Program-made: the position numbers and the translations under genes | In this document: positions 1 to 5,526 of the stretch, piece after piece | How positions within the stretch are numbered: position 1 is the stretch's first letter | Layout of the letters: each line of letters begins with the position of its first letter | Assembly: GCA_023489135.1 (NCBI GenBank) | Contig: JAMDCE010000511.1 | Span: forward strand, 1-6,645 | Direction of reading: 5' to 3' | Source of the DNA: Chloroflexota bacterium | Lineage (GTDB): Bacteria; Chloroflexota; Chloroflexia; JAMDCE01 | Length of the DNA stretch: 6,645 bases | Notes under the pieces: generated by a model | Database searches by the model: none | Told to the model about the DNA's origin: nothing | The model's input: the letters and a program-made list of their open reading frames with translations, nothing else

Positions 1-485
1 GCATCGCTGTCCTCCCATTTCATCACCGCATCAGCTTCCTTTACCTGGCCTCCGCCAGCACCACCGTGGGCCTCCAGGGCGCGAGGCCAGGCCTCGAGAT
101 AGGCTGCCCAGCCAGTATCGAACTTCTGGAGAAGGGCGCTTTCATCGCTGGTAAGGCTGGAGCTCAGGCTAGCCATTTGCGAGCGAGCTTCGCGCAACTT
201 GTTCGCATTGGCGTCGAACTCACCGGTATACTGTTGGAACGCTTTAGGGTCGCTGCCCCGCAGCCAGGTGTTCTTCAGGGCCTGAACTTGGAGCAGAAGA
301 TCGACACGCATTTCCTGGGCAAGCTGCGCCCCCTCGGATTCGCCGTCAAGCAAGGCCTCCCAACTGGCATCCTGCTGGCGCAACTGCGCCGTGGTCCAAG
401 CGCCGGCCCCACCCAGAATAGCCAGGACCACACCAAAAGTGACCAGAAGCTTCCAGCGCAAGGTCAAATCATTGAACAATCTCAC
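1..485 (-). CDS. Methyl-accepting chemotaxis protein, N-terminal part (runs off window)
   Basis: Chemoreceptors of this class bind or sense a ligand outside the membrane and control the CheA kinase. Only the first 161 codons are in the window. Reading from GTG at 485 gives a short basic N-terminus (VRLFNDLTLRWK), one hydrophobic segment at about residues 13-32 (LLVTFGVVLAILGGAGAW), then a helical extracytoplasmic region. That region contains QVQALKNTWLRGSDPKAF, which closely resembles the QVQEWKNxLLRGxDP motif of many chemoreceptor sensor domains of the four-helix-bundle type. The second membrane helix, HAMP and signalling domain would lie beyond the window edge. GTG is chosen because AGGAGG-type bases stand about 10 nt upstream (496-502) and no in-frame ATG fits; the nearby ATG is in another frame. 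A CHASE3-type sensor kinase starts in a similar way and cannot be excluded. The gene follows a two-component pair in the same orientation across a 370-base gap. Confidence 0.8.
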   Translation of the reverse strand, partial: MRLFNDLTLRWKLLVTFGVVLAILGGAGAWTTAQLRQQDASWEALLDGESEGAQLAQEMRVDLLLQVQALKNTWLRGSDPKAFQQYTGEFDANANKLREARSQMASLSSSLTSDESALLQKFDTGWAAYLEAWPRALEAHGGAGGGQVKEADAVMKWEDSD

Positions 486-495
486 GGCCCCTTTG

Positions 496-502
496 CCTCC
501 TC
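496..502 (-). promoter_or_regulatory. Ribosome binding site of the chemoreceptor gene
   Basis: The minus strand reads GAGGAGG here, a near-perfect Shine-Dalgarno sequence. It lies 10 nt before the GTG at 485-483 and is the main reason for choosing that start. Confidence 0.65.
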
Positions 503-541
503 TTCGAAAAACATACCATCCGCGAGCTCTGAATCCGTTAA

Positions 542-553
542 CTCGTGCACGAG
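542..553. repeat. 12-bp perfect palindrome, possible operator
   Basis: CTCGTGCACGAG is perfectly self-complementary and lies 57-68 bases upstream of the chemoreceptor GTG. A dimeric regulator such as the neighbouring NarL-type protein could bind a site of this kind, but nothing in the sequence ties it to a specific protein. A palindrome of this length can also arise by chance in a window of this size. Confidence 0.3.
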
Positions 554-681
554 GTTCTCATCAGATCATTCACTCGGGATGGACGATCCGACGGCATCTC
601 CTCCCAGTGCGGCTTCGCTATTGTTGCGGCATGGTTTCAATAATACTATCGATTCCGGCGCCGGGCTGGGTAGAGCCAATG

Positions 682-713
682 GTACCGGAAGTTCAGGGAG
701 CATGGTCCGGTAC
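682..713. repeat. Inverted repeat, 8-bp arms with 16-nt spacer
   Basis: GTACCGGA at 682-689 is the exact reverse complement of TCCGGTAC at 706-713. It lies about 143 bases after the response regulator stop. No T-tract follows on the minus strand, so it is a poor intrinsic terminator. It could be an operator, an mRNA hairpin or chance. Confidence 0.3.
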
Positions 714-855
714 TGGTGGCTTCAGGGTCAGGACAGCCCATGAGGAGCTCCCGACCTAGCTTCAATGATCCGTTCGCTTGGTCCCCAGCGTTTGAACGAA
801 GAACTGAAAGAAGAAATGGCCCGATGTATGGAAGAGGAGCGGGGTCAGCAAAGGG

Positions 856-1494
856 TCAGATAAGATGTCGCCGTGAGGCTTCGGCCACAGCCTGAGAGCG
901 ATCGCGGACCTTGAGCTTCGCAAAGATGGCGCGGACCCCACGCTTTACGCTGCTCTCGCTGAGGTTCAAATCATCGGCTATCTCGAGGTTCGTCAACCCG
1001 CGGGCAATGGCCCGCAGCAGTTGGATCTCTCTGGGAGACAGGTCCTTCACTGGTCGCCCACTGGCCCCGGCCAGCGCGGCAATGCGAGAGAATAGCTTTC
1101 GGCTTAGCACTGGATCCACCAGGGACTGGCCCGCCACAACCTTCCGAACGGCCTGAAGGAGGTCCGCTTTGGAGACATCTTTGAGCAAATAGCCAACTGC
1201 TCCTGCTTCGATTGCCCGAACCAGGTATTCGTCTTCGAAGAAAGTAAGAACGATTATGTTAATGTCAGGGAATCTGGCTTTGAGCTGGCGAGTGGTTTCG
1301 ATTCCATCCATTCGGGGCATCTTAATGTCCATCAGAACAACGTCAGGCTGAAGCTCCTCCACCTGCGGGATAGCCTCCTCCCCATTGGCGGCGTCGCCAA
1401 CCACCGTCACATCTTCGGAGAATTCCAGCATTCGCCGGAATCCTTCTCGAACCACCTCGTGATCGTCTACCAGGAACACTCGAATTGAAGCCAT
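856..1494 (-). CDS. NarL/FixJ-family two-component response regulator
   Basis: A cytoplasmic transcription factor of 212 residues, a normal length for the family. The receiver domain covers about residues 4-120, with the acidic pair D10/D11, the phosphoacceptor D56 in LMDIKMPRMDG, the switch T84 and the conserved K105 in YLLKD. A linker leads to a LuxR-type helix-turn-helix at about 150-207 (LSPREIQLLRAIARGLTNLEIA, then LNLSESSVKRGVRAIFAKL). The recognition helix has KRGVRAI where the common form is VKxHVxxI, so the DNA site may be divergent. The gene starts 15 bases after the kinase stop. The gap carries an AAGGG ribosome binding site (1501-1505) 6 bases before the ATG, so the two are almost certainly one operon and a cognate pair. 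The sensor kinase is of the HisKA_3 class that normally partners NarL-type regulators. The targets are unknown. Confidence 0.95.
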   Translation of the reverse strand: MASIRVFLVDDHEVVREGFRRMLEFSEDVTVVGDAANGEEAIPQVEELQPDVVLMDIKMPRMDGIETTRQLKARFPDINIIVLTFFEDEYLVRAIEAGAVGYLLKDVSKADLLQAVRKVVAGQSLVDPVLSRKLFSRIAALAGASGRPVKDLSPREIQLLRAIARGLTNLEIADDLNLSESSVKRGVRAIFAKLKVRDRSQAVAEASRRHLI

Positions 1495-1509
1495 TCGCCA
1501 CCCTTTATT

Positions 1510-3180
1510 TCAACTATTCCGGAATGTCCCGTCCGCGCTACCGCCACCGAGCCTCCTTTGACGAATTGAACTGGGAACTAGCAGGCTCACTCTGGTTCCG
1601 ACTCCCAGTTCGCTGGAGACTGAAAGATCGCCCCTCAGCATTTCGGCGCGTTGCCGCATCACGGAAAGACCCAAATGTCCTTTCTCGCGGCTCCGGGGGG
1701 ACTCTTGGGCGCACGAGAACCCTATTCCGTCGTCTGCTATCTCCACGCGTGTCACCTGCGCATTGAACTCCGCATAGATCTTAACCTCAGAGGCCGCAGC
1801 ATGCTTTCGCACATTGTTCAGGGCCTCCTGCACGATCCGGTAGATGAGCGTCTCCTTCTCTTCTGGTAACCGGAGGTAAGTCCCCGAAAGGTGGTAGTGG
1901 GCGGCAATTCCGGTATCATCCTCGAACTTGCCGGCCAGATGCTTCAAAGCCACAGCCAATCCCACCTGAAGATCGACGGGACGCAAGTCCATCAGGATAC
2001 GTCTCAACTCATGGGCGCTCTGGCGTAGCGTCCCTTGAAGCTGGTCGAGTTCATTGAAAGCATCCTCCAAGTCGGCTTCCTCGATGCAGGCTCTACAGAT
2101 TTCGACGTGCGACTGGGCGGCCACGAGCCACTGAGCGACGGTGTCGTGGACTTCCGAGGAGACCCGCCGGCGCTCCTCCTCCTGCGCCATGGTCGCCTGA
2201 ACCATCAGCGCCTCAGCCCGCGCCTTCTCTGACCTGAGCTCATCATAAAGCCTGGCCTTCTCGATGGCTACCGCCGCCTGACCGCCAAGGATGAAACCCA
2301 GCTCCATTTGGCTCCGCGTGAACGGCGCGGCACCGCCGAATTTAGCCAGGCTGAGAACTCCTATTGTTCTTTCCTTTGCTTCTAGCGGTAGGCAGAGAAC
2401 GGCGGCGATATCTTCCTCTCCTACGATCTCATCCGCAGCCGTATCATCGGCGGTCCCGCTAGTCCAAACGAAAGGCTTGTTGGTCTCCAGAACCCGTTTG
2501 GCGATCCGGTTTTCCAGGGGCGCAAGAACGGTTCGGGCAAACTGGTCAAGTGGGCCCACGCACGATTGGACCGTTAAGCCTCGACCGTTCTCGTCCACCA
2601 ACATCAGACAGACTCTATCGGCCTGCGTCTCTCGCCAGGCAACCCGGACGATGCGCTCGGAAAGTATCTCCGGGTCAACCTCGGAAAGGATAGAGGTGCT
2701 AGTCTCGATCAAAGGTTTCAGTGCTTCAAGCTCGAAATGTTCTTGAATAGCCCCATTCCGCTCCAACGCCTCCTGAAGAGCCTTGATCAGCTCGTCGGCC
2801 GAATAAGGCTTCAAGAGGAAGCCGTGCAGGCCCGATCGAGTGGCTTTGACGGCCCGGTCGAGGGTGGCTTGCCCAGTGGTAAGTACGATGGTTAGCTTGG
2901 GGTCGAGCTGCATTGCCGCTTCCGCTACTTGAAATCCATCCATTTCGGGCATAACTACGTCTACCAGCAGAATGCTGAAACGCTGACGCCTCAGAATATC
3001 GACGGCCAGGGACGGCCTCTGGCAAGTCTGGACCTTAAATCCTTTCTTGGACAAAAGCCGCTCGGTAGTAACAAGGATATTGGGCTCATCGTCTAAAATC
3101 AGGACGCTCAATCCGACCCCGATGTCTCGCGTTGACTTGCCTTTTCCAGTTTCCCATTTCACCAAATCTCTGCCTGCCAC
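1510..3180 (-). CDS. Soluble hybrid sensor histidine kinase, REC-GAF-HisKA_3-HATPase_c
   Basis: A 556-residue kinase with no membrane segment, so cytoplasmic. The N-terminal receiver domain (about 24-140) has D30/D31, phosphoacceptor D74 in LLVDVVMPEMDG, T101/T102 and K124 in FLLKPY. A GAF domain follows (about 155-308), ending in the helix QAAVAIEKARLYDELRSEKA that leads into the kinase. HisKA_3 has the phosphoacceptor H345 in EEERRRVSSEVHDTVAQ. The ATPase has the N box at 451-461 (QEALNNVRKHA), the G1 box DDGIGF at 483-488, GHLGLSVMRQRA at 501-512 and GVGTR at 526-530. All key residues are present. The start is GTG at 3180 with a weak GGAG 10 nt upstream. Another GTG 18 bases downstream and a TTG at codon 24 are alternatives. 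An N-terminal receiver on a NarL-class kinase suggests that another kinase feeds into it. The GAF ligand cannot be told from sequence. The gene is followed at 15 bases by its likely partner regulator. Confidence 0.95.
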   Translation of the reverse strand: MAGRDLVKWETGKGKSTRDIGVGLSVLILDDEPNILVTTERLLSKKGFKVQTCQRPSLAVDILRRQRFSILLVDVVMPEMDGFQVAEAAMQLDPKLTIVLTTGQATLDRAVKATRSGLHGFLLKPYSADELIKALQEALERNGAIQEHFELEALKPLIETSTSILSEVDPEILSERIVRVAWRETQADRVCLMLVDENGRGLTVQSCVGPLDQFARTVLAPLENRIAKRVLETNKPFVWTSGTADDTAADEIVGEEDIAAVLCLPLEAKERTIGVLSLAKFGGAAPFTRSQMELGFILGGQAAVAIEKARLYDELRSEKARAEALMVQATMAQEEERRRVSSEVHDTVAQWLVAAQSHVEICRACIEEADLEDAFNELDQLQGTLRQSAHELRRILMDLRPVDLQVGLAVALKHLAGKFEDDTGIAAHYHLSGTYLRLPEEKETLIYRIVQEALNNVRKHAAASEVKIYAEFNAQVTRVEIADDGIGFSCAQESPRSREKGHLGLSVMRQRAEMLRGDLSVSSELGVGTRVSLLVPSSIRQRRLGGGSADGTFRNS

Positions 3181-3226
3181 TCTGATATTTCTCCGTCAAA
3201 TTGCGTTCATCCACGGTCAGGGTGAG

Positions 3227-3637
3227 TTATATGATGAGAATTCGCCGCGGGCGGGACACTGGCTGAGCCCTCTCGCCAGACCCTGGCCTGCCTCCAACGA
3301 GAGCCGCGAACAGACCTGGCCTGGTGAATCGCCTGTGGCAGGAAATATTGGGGACCGCCGTCTCAACGGGATGGGCGCGCGTGAGGTCGTCAGACAGCAT
3401 TCGCTGGTAGGTGGCGGCGTCACCGCCATCGGAGAGGGGAACGACATCTCCCGTCCGGGAATCTTCGGCCAGGGAGGGAAAACTGTGGACTTTAGCCGCG
3501 GCAAGACCGCCCCTGAGGCCATCGACGCCAAACCTGTGCTTCGTGGCAAATCGGCCCAGCGGGCCAAAGAGGAGAGTGACCACCGCTGCCTCCTGCTTCG
3601 AGCGCCCGAGAAGCTCCGGCGAATTTGTGACGATCAC
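3227..3637 (-). CDS. Weak ORF of unknown function between promoter and kinase
   Basis: A 136-codon ORF starting at GTG that I do not recognise. For: it lies downstream of a strong promoter in the same direction (about 71 nt of leader), the kinase starts 46 bases after its stop, its third codon positions are visibly rich in G and C, and the first half has protein-like hydrophobic runs (AAVVTLLFGPLGRF). Against: the only ribosome-binding-like bases (GGAG) are about 12 nt from the GTG, the second half is rich in arginine and proline like a non-coding frame, and an equally long plus-strand frame covers the same bases. The frame is open upstream of the GTG almost to the promoter -10 but offers no other start. 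It may be a small accessory gene of the two-component operon, a decayed gene, or chance within an untranslated leader. Confidence 0.25.
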   Translation of the reverse strand: MIVTNSPELLGRSKQEAAVVTLLFGPLGRFATKHRFGVDGLRGGLAAAKVHSFPSLAEDSRTGDVVPLSDGGDAATYQRMLSDDLTRAHPVETAVPNISCHRRFTRPGLFAALVGGRPGSGERAQPVSRPRRILII

Positions 3638-3714
3638 AGCGGCTTGGGACTCCGCGATTGGGTCAAAACCGAAACAGTCACTTCGAGAAATATGAGTTTC
3701 CGGTGGCCGGCCGC

Positions 3715-3743
3715 ATTATACTAGCGAAGAAATGAAAAGTCAA
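3715..3743 (-). promoter_or_regulatory. Sigma-70 promoter, near-consensus, facing the kinase operon
   Basis: On the minus strand TTGACT (3743-3738), a 17-base spacer and TATAAT (3720-3715) give an almost perfect housekeeping promoter. Transcription should start near 3708 and run toward the sensor kinase, whose start is about 530 bases away. It lies directly after the terminator of the SWIM gene, which supports a new transcription unit here. Confidence 0.8.
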
Positions 3744-3754
3744 TCGGGGCACCA

Positions 3755-3790
3755 ACAAATGAAGAAGGTGCTGCCGGGTGAGCAGCACCT
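3755..3790 (-). terminator. Intrinsic terminator of the SWIM gene
   Basis: On the minus strand AGGTGCTGC, a 7-nt loop (TCACCCG) and GCAGCACCT form a perfect 9-bp GC-rich stem (3790-3766), followed by the T-rich run TCTTCATTTG. It begins 20 bases after the SWIM stop codon and just before the next promoter. Confidence 0.8.
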
Positions 3791-3810
3791 CAACAAACCG
3801 ATGAGTAAGA

Positions 3811-4098
3811 CTAGTACACCTTCTGCAGTGGCTTCACTTCCTCAGCCCCGTGGACAGATGACGGCTCCACAGAAGAAAGCATCGGCGCGAGAATCCGCTG
3901 CATCGCCATCACGTGACTGCACGTACTCCAACCTTTGAAGAAAGTGCAGGTGCAATGCCACTCTTCTCCATCCAGGGAGAGGTGGTATGTGTCGTGTTCG
4001 CCTCTAAAATCCGCTCTCAAGGACGTAAGACTGACACGCTCAGGTTCCTGTTCGTAGCGCTTGGCCTTCTGGATCTTTCCAATGAGGCTTGAATTCAT
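3811..4098 (-). CDS. Small SWIM zinc-finger protein
   Basis: A 95-residue protein that is essentially a lone SWIM domain. The zinc ligands are C49, C51, C60 and H62 (CTC, eight residues, CSH), matching the CxCx(n)CxH signature. The flanking pattern also fits: a beta-rich stretch (YHLSLDGEEWHCTC) before and a helix (VMAMQRIL) after. SWIM domains occur in Swi2/SNF2 ATPases, transposases and Rad51-associated Shu complex proteins, and bind DNA or protein; stand-alone bacterial versions have no firmly known role. The N-terminus KIQKAKRYEQEPERV and the tail after residue 75 have no motif I know. ATG at 4098 is supported by AGGAGG at 4104-4109 with a 5-base spacer. The gene is monocistronic: a promoter and structured leader precede it and an intrinsic terminator follows. 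Family assignment is firm; function is open. Confidence 0.9.
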   Translation of the reverse strand: MNSSLIGKIQKAKRYEQEPERVSLTSLRADFRGEHDTYHLSLDGEEWHCTCTFFKGWSTCSHVMAMQRILAPMLSSVEPSSVHGAEEVKPLQKVY

Positions 4099-4152
4099 GC
4101 TTTCCTCCTTGTTCCCGCTACGTCTCTATTCTGTCGAAAAAAGCTGGACAAA

Positions 4153-4189
4153 TAAAAACGGCACTGCAGCTAATGCTAGCTAGGTGCCG
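4153..4189 (-). terminator. Intrinsic terminator inside the SWIM leader
   Basis: On the minus strand CGGCAC (4189-4184) pairs with GTGCCG (4164-4159), with an inner AGCT/AGCT stem (4181-4178 with 4171-4168), followed at once by TTTTTATTT. Its place 55-90 bases before the SWIM ATG, downstream of the only good promoter, implies premature termination or a separate short transcript. Confidence 0.7.
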
Positions 4190-4280
4190 GCGCCAAAATC
4201 ACCATATGTGGTTGTAGCCAGATTCGGCAGTTTGCGCATTGGCCTGCCTCTCGCACCACATATTCTACAGGATCATCACG
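4154..4280 (-). ncRNA. Candidate structured leader or small RNA before the SWIM gene
   Basis: Transcription from the promoter at 4287-4315 should begin near 4280 and meet an intrinsic terminator about 125 nt later, still upstream of the SWIM start. In between, a 9-bp perfect stem (ATATGTGGT at 4263-4255 with ACCACATAT at 4212-4204) encloses 42 nt. Inside it GGCAG (4248-4244) can pair with CTGCC (4230-4226), and the adjacent GCCA (4243-4240) with TGGC (4220-4217); these two pairings cross, so a pseudoknot is possible. GGTGC in the first arm of the long stem is also complementary to GCACC in the terminator, which would allow a switch between two folds. It does not match any riboswitch consensus I can recall. 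It is either a terminator-controlled leader of the SWIM gene or an independent small RNA. Confidence 0.55.
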
Positions 4281-4286
4281 CTACAT

Positions 4287-4315
4287 AGTATATAGCAATT
4301 CGGCGTTTCCGTCAA
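4287..4315 (-). promoter_or_regulatory. Sigma-70 promoter of the SWIM leader
   Basis: TTGACG (4315-4310), a 17-base spacer and TATACT (4292-4287) on the minus strand form a strong housekeeping promoter. It begins 17 bases after the HEAT gene stop and should start transcription near 4280. Confidence 0.8.
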
Positions 4316-4331
4316 GCCAATTTGACCCCGT

Positions 4332-5501
4332 CTACCCGTCGTGACCTTTGATCGCGGGACGCGATTTCTCTCGCCTCTCGATCTCGGCCACGGCCTCGTG
4401 GACCATTTCGGCGATGCTGCGCCCTAAAACCAGAGTCCGGTCTTTGCTCAAAGTGCGGAGATCGGCGATGACTTCGGCCGTACCCATCCGCCCCAGAGCT
4501 TGAATGGCGTACCAGCGAGTTCCCTCGTCGGTATCTTTGAGAGCATATAGAAGAGAATTGGTAGCCTGTACATCGCCTATCTTACCCAGAGCGCAAATAG
4601 CGCTGTGCCGGACGACCATGCTTGGATCGTAGCAAGCCTTTATCAACGGGGCCGTGGCGTCTCGGTCGCCGATGTTGCCAAGGGCCTCGGCCGCCCCACG
4701 CCGGACCATCGCCTCCTCGTCGCCCAGCGAGGCTACAAGAGCCGTTATGGGAACCTCGCTTTCGATTCGACCAAGGGCCTCCACGGCACACTGCCTGACG
4801 TGAGAATCAGCGTCGCGAAGCATGTCAAGCAGAGCGTCGAAGGCCCGATCGCCGCCGATCTTACCTAGAGCATCTACCGCGCTGGCTCGAATATTCGGGT
4901 TTTCGTTATCCATCAGCGGCAAGATAAGGTCGGCAGTTTGCTCACGCCAAATCATTCCCAGAGAATCGGCGGCGGCCCAGCGAACGGAGGGGTCGGGGTC
5001 GCTGAGCAATTCCACAAGTGGGCCGATGGCCCGAGGATCCCCAATTCGGCCCAAATCGGTGGCGACCTCATACCGCTTCGTCGGATTCTCGCTTCCGCGA
5101 CTCTGGAGAAGGCGGTTCAACAGGGCCAATTTCCATCCTTTGAAAGTGTCGCCATCCTCAAAAGACAGGCCCAGAGCCGCGGCCTCTCCCCGTTCGGCGA
5201 CACGCTTCAAGGCGTGCGCGGCTTTCCAGCGCACCACCAAGCTCGCATCCTTGAGGGCGCTGACCAGAGGCTCCACGGACTCCTCGCCGCCAACATCCCC
5301 TAGCACCTCCGCGGCTCTCTCCCGAACCTCCGTCACTCTGCTGCTGAGCTTATCGATGACCTCGGAGATGAATCCTCGCCTTTTTACGCCATCGCGCGGC
5401 ACATCACCCCAGGAGAAATCATCCTCGAACTCCGCGATCTCCATGTCGAGGGATTCCGGGCGTTTGACTTGGAAGAAAGACGAAAACTTACGCCAGTCCA
5501 T
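4332..5501 (-). CDS. HEAT-repeat protein (PBS lyase HEAT-like repeats)
   Basis: A 389-residue soluble protein built almost entirely of helical HEAT repeats of about 31 residues. The repeating pattern is a DPxxxVRxxAxxALGxIGD-type hairpin, for example SVRWAAADSLGMI (172-184), NIRASAVDALGKIGGDRA (203-220), HVRQCAVEALGRI (234-246), MVRRGAAEALGNIGDRDA (265-282), VVRHSAICALGKIGD (296-310) and TRWYAIQALGRMG (328-340). Earlier copies cover about 55-105 and 142-168. Roughly eight or nine repeats are separated by a less regular insert at about 106-140. Such proteins act as binding scaffolds. The family also includes phycocyanobilin lyases and deoxyhypusine hydroxylase-like proteins, but I see no HE metal motif or other catalytic signature. 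The first 40 acidic residues are outside the repeats. ATG at 5501 lies 25 bases after lysA, with no clear Shine-Dalgarno sequence, suggesting co-transcription. The partner is unknown. Confidence 0.9.
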   Translation of the reverse strand: MDWRKFSSFFQVKRPESLDMEIAEFEDDFSWGDVPRDGVKRRGFISEVIDKLSSRVTEVRERAAEVLGDVGGEESVEPLVSALKDASLVVRWKAAHALKRVAERGEAAALGLSFEDGDTFKGWKLALLNRLLQSRGSENPTKRYEVATDLGRIGDPRAIGPLVELLSDPDPSVRWAAADSLGMIWREQTADLILPLMDNENPNIRASAVDALGKIGGDRAFDALLDMLRDADSHVRQCAVEALGRIESEVPITALVASLGDEEAMVRRGAAEALGNIGDRDATAPLIKACYDPSMVVRHSAICALGKIGDVQATNSLLYALKDTDEGTRWYAIQALGRMGTAEVIADLRTLSKDRTLVLGRSIAEMVHEAVAEIERREKSRPAIKGHDG

Positions 5502-5526
5502 GTAGGTCCCGGTTCTAGAGGCAATT

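Larger units (their letters stand above)
486..855. other. Intergenic gap between response regulator and chemoreceptor
   Basis: This 370-base stretch has no ORF with a convincing start, codon use or recognisable product on either strand. On the minus strand it holds a ribosome binding site at its 3' end, a 12-bp palindrome (542-553) and an 8-bp inverted repeat (682-689 with 706-713). I looked for sigma-70, sigma-28 and sigma-54 type promoters for the chemoreceptor and found none that fits well. I also see no hairpin with a T-tract after the response regulator, so read-through from the two-component operon is possible. Confidence 0.6.

Noticed and set aside
66..743. Plus-strand ORF of 225 codons
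   Set aside because: It is antisense to the chemoreceptor N-terminus, whose membrane helix and sensor motif are convincing, and it continues into the gap with no protein-like features.
842..860. Short direct repeat of GGGTCAG just after the response regulator stop
   Set aside because: Two 7-base copies are too short to support a binding site or repeat element without further evidence.
3047..3724. Plus-strand ORF of 225 codons
   Set aside because: It overlaps the conserved receiver domain of the kinase at its start and runs opposite to the strong promoter. It has no motif and no good ribosome binding site, so it is most likely a shadow frame.
3284..4249. Shared 10-mer AGGCAGGCCA in the kinase upstream region and the SWIM leader
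   Set aside because: Many shared 10-mers are expected by chance in 6.6 kb, and the surrounding bases do not match.
4204..4263. The 9-bp inverted repeat as a transposon end or integron attC site
   Set aside because: There is no transposase or integrase, no target-site duplication and no attC core sequence. Its position between a promoter and a terminator fits an RNA stem better.
4822..5505. Plus-strand ORF of 227 codons
   Set aside because: It lies wholly antisense to the clear HEAT-repeat gene, and its serine/arginine-rich composition is typical of an antisense frame in GC-rich DNA.
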